Both the position numbers and the translations under genes were made by a program. From JBBDRW01 sp040905265 (lineage in GTDB: Bacteria > Bacteroidota > Rhodothermia > Balneolales > Balneolaceae): a stretch of DNA of 46,490 bases. Under the pieces are notes generated by a model. It was not told the origin of the DNA, did no database searches, and was given only the letters and a program-made list of their open reading frames with translations. Numbering within the stretch: position 1 is the first letter of the stretch; every line of letters starts with the position of its first letter. Positions 40,959 to 46,490 of the stretch are shown in pieces. The DNA lies in contig JBBDRW010000057.1 of assembly GCA_040905265.1 (NCBI GenBank), positions 1 to 46,490 on the forward strand, read 5' to 3'.

Positions 40959-42158
40959 TCAGGAGAGTGCAGAAAATCCTTTTCGTAACCGTTTTACAGC
41001 CTCTTCCAGCTGCTCCATTGAGACGGCGTAGCTGATCCGGAACCCGCCGGGTTCACCAAACGCATCACCGGGAACCGTTGCTACTCCATGCTCTTCAAGC
41101 AGATAGATGCAGAGTTCGGTAGAGGTATTGATCTTGCTGCCCGAAGGTGTCGACTTCCCAAAGTATGAAGAGCAGTCCGGGAACACGTAAAAAGCTCCGG
41201 CCGGCCGGAAACATTTAATTCCCGGGATCTCCTGAAGGGATTCGACGATGAAATCCCGACGGCTCTGAAAGGCTTTTCTCATAGTCAGGACACTCTCAAG
41301 TGTACCTGTATAAGCTGCTTCACCCGCTTTTTGAGAAATCGAAGAGGGGGCGGAGGTCTCCTGGCTTTGTATCTTGGCAACAGCCGATACAATTTCTGAT
41401 GGCCCCGCAAGATACCCGAGTCTCCAGCCGGTCATGGCAAAGCCTTTGGAAAATCCGTTAATCAACAGGGTTCTCTCTTTCAGGTCGGGCGCAGCAGAGG
41501 CGATGCTTACATGGCCTCCATCGAATACGATATATTCATAAATTTCATCCGAGAGGATCAACACCTGTGGGTGGCGTCGCAGCACATCGGCGATCGCTTT
41601 CAGCTCCTCTTCACTGTACCGGGCACCGGTCGGATTGGACGGACTGCAGAGGATCACCATCTTTGTCTTCTCTGTGATCGCTGCCTCCAGCGCTTCCGGC
41701 TTTAATTTGTAGTTGTCTTCAATGGAAGTGCGAACAGCTACCGGACGTCCTTCGGCCAGCTTGACCATCTCCGGATAGGAGACCCAATAGGGCGCCGGGA
41801 TGACCACTTCGTCACCGGGATCGATGAGGGCCAGCATAGAGAAGCCGATCGACTGTTTTGCACCGTTGGATACCAGGATCTGCTCCGGAGTGTATTCCAG
41901 CCCATTATCCCGTTTCAGTTTGCTGACAATCGCTTCCCTCAATTCGGGTGTCCCGGTATTCATGGTATACCCGTGGAATCCGTCCCGAATGGCCGTAATC
42001 GCTGCTTCACAGATATGTTCCGGGGTTTGAAAATCGGGCTCACCTGCACTCAAGGAGATGACCGATTTGCCCTCCCGGATCATCTGCTTTGCCTTGGCGG
42101 AAATTTTCAGGGTTTCTGAGGGTGAGAGTTGTTGTGCCCTTTTTGAAATCATAATCAT
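40959..42158 (-). CDS. Aspartate aminotransferase (class I PLP-dependent)
   Basis: 399 residues, ATG 42,158. The class I aminotransferase order is clear: ISLSAGEPDFQTPEHI, FHGYTMNTGTPELREAI, ILVSNGAKQSI, VIPAPYWVSYPEM, LCSPSNPTGARYSEEEL, LSDEIYEYIVFDG, and the PLP lysine Lys238 in LINGFSKGFAMTGWRLGYL. This is the Ib subgroup of aspartate aminotransferases, which moves amino groups between aspartate and 2-oxoglutarate. Cytoplasmic. It is preceded by coaD on the same strand (156 bp gap). Likely substrates aspartate or prephenate; not resolved. Confidence 0.92.
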   Translation of the reverse strand: MIMISKRAQQLSPSETLKISAKAKQMIREGKSVISLSAGEPDFQTPEHICEAAITAIRDGFHGYTMNTGTPELREAIVSKLKRDNGLEYTPEQILVSNGAKQSIGFSMLALIDPGDEVVIPAPYWVSYPEMVKLAEGRPVAVRTSIEDNYKLKPEALEAAITEKTKMVILCSPSNPTGARYSEEELKAIADVLRRHPQVLILSDEIYEYIVFDGGHVSIASAAPDLKERTLLINGFSKGFAMTGWRLGYLAGPSEIVSAVAKIQSQETSAPSSISQKAGEAAYTGTLESVLTMRKAFQSRRDFIVESLQEIPGIKCFRPAGAFYVFPDCSSYFGKSTPSGSKINTSTELCIYLLEEHGVATVPGDAFGEPGGFRISYAVSMEQLEEAVKRLRKGFSALS

Positions 42159-42314
42159 GGTTCGGTTAAACTGTTACAGAGCCTTCTACAATATGGAGGG
42201 TCAAAAATAGGAAAATCAGCTTCAGGATGCTATGGCCGGTTCGGTTGTGAAGGACAGAGTTTCACATGGCCGGTATCATGCGGAGAGCCTGTTGTTTTGT
42301 GGTTGCAGAGTCTG

Positions 42315-42827
42315 CTACGAATCTGCCCGCCACTGCTTCTCCCTGAATTTTCTCTGAAGGGCGGAAGCTACATTTTCAGGAACGAAGGAGGAGAGGTCTC
42401 CATTCCAATATGCAATTTCACGGACGATAGACGCTGAAATAAAAGTGAGTTGTTCGTCCGGCATCAGAAATACGGTATCTACTTCCGGAGCGAGGCGGCG
42501 GTTGGTCAGGGCCATACGAAACTCATATTCAAAATCGGAGATCTGTCTGACACCCCGGATGAGGATGTTTGCCTTTTTTTTCCGTGCAAAATCGATCAAT
42601 AAACCGGTGAACTGTTCTATCTCTATCTTCTCTGCCCAACTCTTCCCCTCCAGGCACTCGCGGATCAGCTCCAGTCGCTCTTCACCATTGAAGACCTCCT
42701 TTTTCCGGTGATTGACAGCAACGGTTACAATGATTCGGTCAAAGAGGTGGGAAGCTCTCTCAAGCAGGTCGAGGTGACCGTTTGTGATGGGGTCAAATGA
42801 GCCTGGAAAGAGGGCTGTTTTGTTCAT
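42315..42827 (-). CDS. coaD: Phosphopantetheine adenylyltransferase
   Basis: 170 residues from ATG 42,827 (the upstream in-frame TTG at 42,848 is inside rsmD and less likely). The opening TALFPGSFDPITNGHLDLL has the nucleotidyltransferase T/HxGH motif; later RKKKANILIRGVRQISDFEYE, then LMPDEQLTFISASIVREIAYWNGD. It makes dephospho-CoA from 4'-phosphopantetheine and ATP in the cytoplasm. 17 bp separate it from rsmD; common gene pair. Full length. Confidence 0.96.
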   Translation of the reverse strand: MNKTALFPGSFDPITNGHLDLLERASHLFDRIIVTVAVNHRKKEVFNGEERLELIRECLEGKSWAEKIEIEQFTGLLIDFARKKKANILIRGVRQISDFEYEFRMALTNRRLAPEVDTVFLMPDEQLTFISASIVREIAYWNGDLSSFVPENVASALQRKFREKQWRADS

Positions 42828-42844
42828 ACTGTTGGATAGAGGGT

Positions 42845-43411
42845 TCAACCCGGTGCTTTATCTGAATCTACTGCTTCGGCCTGAAAGATGCTAACGATCG
42901 TGCGGCCGTACGGTTTTCTGAAGATGCAGTTGGTATGGCTGCTGAAGTCGTGTCGTTTGTCATGCTCCAGAATGAACCACCCATCCTCTTTAAGCCATTT
43001 TTTTTCGAGGATAACATCGATCATCTCCTCCATAAAAAAGTAGTCATAGGGCGGGTCGCAAAAGATCAGGTCGTAGGATGCGATCCTTTTTTCCAAAAAC
43101 TCTTCAACGGGCCTGGTTATTGTCTGTACCCGGTCCACGATCCCAAACTGCCGGGCCAGTTTTTCGACATGACGAGTATGTTCGGGGTTTCGGTCTACAA
43201 AGAGAACCTGGTCGGTACCCCGTGATATCGCTTCAATACCGAGATTGCCGCTGCCTGCGAACAGATCGAGTGCTACAGTGCCTTCAAAAAAACGACGTGC
43301 AGTGATTACCCCGAAGAGCCCCTCTTTGGTCCTGTCGGACGTGGGCCGGAGTTCATCAGTCTCCGGAATCGGGATCACTCTTCCTTTCAGCGTGCCGGTA
43401 ATTATACGCAT
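42845..43411 (-). CDS. rsmD: 16S rRNA (guanine-966-N2)-methyltransferase
   Basis: 188 residues. MRIITGTLKGRVIPIP, then LRPTSDRTKEGLFGVI, motif I LDLFAGSGNLGIEAISRG and motif IV IFCDPPYDYFF, all in RsmD order. It methylates G966 of 16S rRNA. Cytoplasmic. Its stop is 17 bp before coaD's ATG, and DUF3822 lies upstream (10 bp), a typical Bacteroidota arrangement. Confidence 0.94.
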   Translation of the reverse strand: MRIITGTLKGRVIPIPETDELRPTSDRTKEGLFGVITARRFFEGTVALDLFAGSGNLGIEAISRGTDQVLFVDRNPEHTRHVEKLARQFGIVDRVQTITRPVEEFLEKRIASYDLIFCDPPYDYFFMEEMIDVILEKKWLKEDGWFILEHDKRHDFSSHTNCIFRKPYGRTIVSIFQAEAVDSDKAPG

Positions 43412-43421
43412 TGGTTGAGGC

Positions 43422-44291
43422 TCAGTTGTTGTCTCGATTCAAACTTAACAGAATAGCCGGGAATGCCGATTCGAGTGGGAATCCGTATGTCTCTTCATCA
43501 GCTACTACCCGCATGGTATAAAGGTTGTTCATTACAACCGGATTCCCTGTCTCCGAAATAAAAGATACCAGAGCATCCCTTACTTCATCGGCCTGTTTCC
43601 CAAAAATATATGCCTGTTCATGTATGCCGTGCAGCCAACTCAGGTGATTGCCGTGATAGCTCCAGAGATAGGGCAGGTCATGGATGTGGTCAAATGGAAT
43701 CGTTGTGGCACCGCGTAATTTGCCGAGAAGAAAGGAGGATACGGCGAGGTGTTTCTGATGGCAGTGAATCGTTATGTAGGAGCCTCGTACCCCGGTCAGG
43801 CGGTGCCATTCACTGCCTATTTCGAATTCACTAATAAAATCGCACTGCGGGAAGTGTTTCAGCAGCTCTCTCAACCGGTTCAGATGCTCCCTTTTGCGGA
43901 TCAATAGCAGGCGAAAATCCTGGCTGCTGAGTGGAAACCAGGTTGATTCAAGCTGATCTCTGGGAATTTCACCCATCAGGATAGAGAGGTGATCTTCCCG
44001 TTCATCAGGGGTTTCGTACACAAGCCTTGGGAGGGTACTCCAGCACTCCTGGTCAGCCGGTGTTACAATTCGTGCCAGAGTGCAGGAATACTTTTTTCCC
44101 AGATTGCAGAGTGTGTTTTGCAGGCCGGTGTAGATGCCATCCCGCTTTCCAAACAGGGCATCCTTCAGTGAAAAACTGAAATCAATGCATCCGATATGTT
44201 GAAGATGATTGCCCACCCCCCCTTCATGTACGGCATAGTAGAGCTGATGGCCGGATATCTGAAGACCAAGGCAAGCACCGGTTTCATCCAT
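43422..44291 (-). CDS. DUF3822 family protein
   Basis: 289 residues. Similar to DUF3822 proteins, which stand next to rsmD and coaD in Bacteroidota. The start is LGLQISGHQLYYAVHEG, typical of an actin-like/ribonuclease-H fold beginning, with later LWSYHGNHLSWLHGIHEQAYIF and NNLYTMRVVADEE. Function unknown; cytoplasmic. Gap of 10 bp to rsmD and 5 bp from the membrane protein upstream, so part of one operon. Confidence 0.8.
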   Translation of the reverse strand: MDETGACLGLQISGHQLYYAVHEGGVGNHLQHIGCIDFSFSLKDALFGKRDGIYTGLQNTLCNLGKKYSCTLARIVTPADQECWSTLPRLVYETPDEREDHLSILMGEIPRDQLESTWFPLSSQDFRLLLIRKREHLNRLRELLKHFPQCDFISEFEIGSEWHRLTGVRGSYITIHCHQKHLAVSSFLLGKLRGATTIPFDHIHDLPYLWSYHGNHLSWLHGIHEQAYIFGKQADEVRDALVSFISETGNPVVMNNLYTMRVVADEETYGFPLESAFPAILLSLNRDNN

Positions 44292-44296
44292 GTGGG

Positions 44297-44773
44297 TTAG
44301 TTCCAGTTCGGAGCATTAAGCATGGTGGTCATCTCCATATCACCGATTCTGTACCCGGTTTCAGGGTCTTCAAGCAGGTAGATTTGCGGCCGGAGTGTAT
44401 CGTTCAGGGTATACTCTAACGTATTGTGCGGCGGAGCCGGTGAGTATTTAAGAGAATCCGGAGTGTATGTGGATGGCGGCCGTTCCTGGAAAAGAGTCGC
44501 ACCCTCTTCCACCATTCTCGGATCTGTCTTCAGGAATGCAATAAGGCTGTCGAGCCCACCTTCTGTAGGCGGGAACGTCCCCTCTGAATTTCGATACTGT
44601 ATCAATGCATCTCTGACCAGTGTCAACCTGTGTTTCACCCGCTCTTCCATCTCCTCCTGTTCGAGTACGACTTGATACGGATCAACGATGGAGCGATAGA
44701 GATAATAGCCCAGAAAAATAATGGCAACCCCGAGAACAATGGTCAGGATTCTGTTACGTGTTTCTAAATTCAT
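44297..44773 (-). CDS. Membrane-anchored pseudopilin-like protein
   Basis: 158 residues with one N-terminal transmembrane segment (about 9-27). The following RLTLVRDALIQYRNSEGTFPPTEGGLD is reminiscent of GspG-like pseudopilins (LVRDALxQYRxxxGxYPTTExGL). There is no prepilin cleavage motif with Gly-Phe, so the relation may be only partial. The rest is periplasmic. First gene of the operon with DUF3822, rsmD and coaD. Function unknown. Confidence 0.6.
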   Translation of the reverse strand: MNLETRNRILTIVLGVAIIFLGYYLYRSIVDPYQVVLEQEEMEERVKHRLTLVRDALIQYRNSEGTFPPTEGGLDSLIAFLKTDPRMVEEGATLFQERPPSTYTPDSLKYSPAPPHNTLEYTLNDTLRPQIYLLEDPETGYRIGDMEMTTMLNAPNWN

Positions 44774-44989
44774 GAGTGTAAAGGATTAAGATTCACAAAA
44801 AAAGGGAACCCGCCTGATGCGGAAAGAGAAAATAAACGCAGACCTTCAGATATGCAACTTTAGTTATTTCTTTAATACCTTTTAACCGCACTGCCGGGAA
44901 GGTACGGCAACTGGCTTGCTCAGACAGGATGAATCGGGTATCTGACTGCTTCATCCGGTATTCACAGCACCTTAGAGACGGTTTAGAGT

Positions 44990-46291
44990 TTGAACAGACG
45001 AATACTCGCTTTAGCAATACCCAACATTATCAGCAACCTCTCTGTCCCCCTTCTGGGGGTTGTGGATACGGCACTGGTCGGCCATCTGGAGGAGGTATAC
45101 TATTTGGGGGCACTCGCTGTCGGCGGAATGATCTTCAACTTTCTTTTCTGGGGATTCGGGTTTTTGCGAATGGGAACGACCGGATTAACAGCCCAGTCGT
45201 TCGGGCGGAAAGACCGAACGGAGACGTTTATGATACTGGTCCGGGTTCAGGTTGTCGCTTTCTCCATCGGTATTGCACTTTTAATTCTGCAACACCCGAT
45301 CATTCTGGCTGTATTCTGGTTTGTTGAGAGCAGTTCTGAGGTGGAGCAGTACAGCCGAGTGTACTATTCGATTCGAATCTATACGGCACCGGCGGTACTC
45401 GCACTGTACGGGTTGAATGGCTGGTTTCTCGGCATGCAGAATGCCAAATACCCGATGGCCGTCACGATCTTTCTAAATCTGCTGAATATTGTCTGCAACC
45501 TCATCTTTATCTACGGCCTGGGAATGCATGTGGATGGTGTCGCCTGGGGTACAGTGATCGCAACCTACGCGGCTCTGCTGCTGGCCCTCATGCTTTTCTT
45601 TATCTCCTACAGGAGTTATCTGGCAGATTTTGTAAAGAGTGAATTTCTGAATCTTGCAGAGCTCACCCGGTTTTTTACCGTGAACAGGGATATCTTTATC
45701 CGGACCCTCTGCCTGATTTTTACCTTCTCCTTCTTTACGGCAAAGTCGGCTACGTACGGAGACCTGATTCTTGCTGCGAACACGATCCTGTTACAGCTCT
45801 GGATGGTTGCATCGTATGGAATTGACGGATTTGCCTATTCGGCCGAGAGCCTGGTCGGCCGGTTCAAAGGAGGGGGCGATCAACAGAAACTGAGGGAGGC
45901 GGTCCGCTATACGATGGGCTGGGGGCTTGCACTTGGTCTGTTGGGAAGTGTCGTATATGGCCTGTTTGACGGCCCGATTCTCAATATCTTTACCGATAAC
46001 CTTGAAGTGATCGATCTGGCAGGGTCGATGATGTTCTGGACAGTCATGGCCCCGGCTGTAGCGAGCATTTGCTACATTTGGGACGGTGTCTATATCGGGG
46101 CAACTGCCACGGTGCCGATGCGGAATACGATGCTGGCGGCAACCGGCCTCTTCTTTTTGCCGGCCTACTTCCTCGGGAGCTATTTTTACGGTGTACACGG
46201 TCTCTGGCTTGCGATGATTCTCTTTATGCTGGTTCGGGGTGTGGCGTTAACTCTGGCTGCACCGGGATATATCTATGAAAAGAGATCGTGA
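44990..46291 (+). CDS. MATE-family efflux transporter (DinF-like)
   Basis: 433 residues, starting with TTG at 44,990; an in-frame TAG at 44,984 rules out a longer form. About twelve transmembrane segments with the MATE opening LALAIPNIISNLSVPLLGVVDTALVGHL, then WGFGFLRMGTTGLTAQSFGR, GLNGWFLGMQNAKYPM, and the second half with WMVASYGIDGFAYSAESLVG and TVMAPAVASICYIWDGVYIG. DinF-type members are sodium- or proton-driven. Drug or metabolite exporter, substrate unknown. Single gene. Confidence 0.9.
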   Translation: MNRRILALAIPNIISNLSVPLLGVVDTALVGHLEEVYYLGALAVGGMIFNFLFWGFGFLRMGTTGLTAQSFGRKDRTETFMILVRVQVVAFSIGIALLILQHPIILAVFWFVESSSEVEQYSRVYYSIRIYTAPAVLALYGLNGWFLGMQNAKYPMAVTIFLNLLNIVCNLIFIYGLGMHVDGVAWGTVIATYAALLLALMLFFISYRSYLADFVKSEFLNLAELTRFFTVNRDIFIRTLCLIFTFSFFTAKSATYGDLILAANTILLQLWMVASYGIDGFAYSAESLVGRFKGGGDQQKLREAVRYTMGWGLALGLLGSVVYGLFDGPILNIFTDNLEVIDLAGSMMFWTVMAPAVASICYIWDGVYIGATATVPMRNTMLAATGLFFLPAYFLGSYFYGVHGLWLAMILFMLVRGVALTLAAPGYIYEKRS

Positions 46292-46349
46292 CGGCGTTCA
46301 GACGGTGTATCCGCCAATACACAAGAGCTACTCTGGCGGGAGATCAACT

Positions 46350-46490
46350 CTACCTGCGGCTGTGAACGAGTTTCAGAGAGATGTAGGGTGCAAACGGCAG
46401 CTGGTCAATCCTTCGGTGGGTATAGACATCGTAATAGAAGATGTTGGAGTGGTTATAGGTGTTGATGGCGCCAATCTGCATCGTCAACCG
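46350..46490 (-). CDS. C-terminus of a TonB-dependent receptor-like outer-membrane protein (partial)
   Basis: The last 46 codons of a minus-strand gene run off the right edge; stop TAG at 46,350-46,352. The translation includes QIGAINTYNHSNIFYYD and LPFAPYISLKLVHS, the end typical of TonB-dependent receptors of Bacteroidota with terminal barrel strands. It is convergent with the MATE gene (58 bp gap). A 6-bp hairpin (CCGCCA/TGGCGG near 46,306-46,334) sits in the gap without U tract. Confidence 0.65.
   Translation of the reverse strand, partial: RLTMQIGAINTYNHSNIFYYDVYTHRRIDQLPFAPYISLKLVHSRR

Noticed and set aside
1..46490. CRISPR array, rRNA or tRNA genes, complete insertion sequence
   Set aside because: No regularly spaced direct repeats, cloverleaf or rRNA-like stretch and no intact transposase were seen when reading the window.

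Overview
The window looks like a chromosomal segment of a bacterium of the Bacteroidota/Balneolota/Rhodothermota lineage (inference). The pointers are DUF3822 next to rsmD and coaD, a DUF4249 lipoprotein, FISUMP, GWxTD and GLUG proteins, a GH106/CE15 carbohydrate pair, the C-terminus of a TonB-dependent receptor-like barrel at the right edge, and a mix of starts with and without Shine-Dalgarno sequences. Composition is mid-GC, with AT-richer patches at about 5,040-7,540 and 35,480-36,110. I saw no rRNA, tRNA or CRISPR array.

Layout. 1-5,013: a secreted bicupin with its terminator, an IS3-type transposase remnant, a luciferase-like oxidoreductase, a secreted pectate lyase (PL10-like) fused to a serine beta-lactamase-fold hydrolase, and a DinB-fold protein. 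5,040-7,530: an AT-rich accessory patch with a toxin-antitoxin module (MqsR-like toxin, MqsA/Panacea-type antitoxin, twin palindromic operators) and a SAM methyltransferase that sits between two similar signal-peptide starts. 7,544-12,203: a GH106-type rhamnosidase and a CE15-type glucuronoyl esterase, 4 bp apart. 12,224-13,389: a DUF1697 and a DinB_2 protein.

13,494-16,489 is the most interesting part. A clear TPP riboswitch is followed by four tightly packed genes: a class I methyltransferase, an AIR-synthase/HypE/ThiL-like protein, a divergent ThiE-like protein and a Trm112-like zinc protein. The first three overlap by 4 bp at each junction. This looks like a thiamin-controlled pathway in which a ThiE/ThiL-like pair is combined with a methyltransferase and its possible Trm112-type activator. 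I do not know a described pathway with this composition.

16,502-30,083: mostly envelope genes, nearly all on the minus strand. They are an InlB-repeat/GLUG lipoprotein, a GWxTD protein, a two-domain CbiX-like protein, two tandem paralogous outer-membrane proteins, an OmpR-type two-component system, a CHRD lipoprotein, a glutaminyl cyclase, and a plus-strand secreted protein. 30,174-32,004: a Y-family DNA polymerase divergent from a small unknown gene, with a 20-bp perfect inverted repeat just upstream of the polymerase start. 32,045-36,109: two lipoproteins, a xylose-isomerase-like TIM barrel, a small basic protein and two kinds of palindromic intergenic element. 36,118-46,490: more conserved genes: glpK-glpD, yraN, a GbsR/MarR regulator, an FmdB-like protein, an aspartate aminotransferase, coaD, rsmD, DUF3822, a pseudopilin-like protein, a MATE transporter and a truncated outer-membrane receptor.
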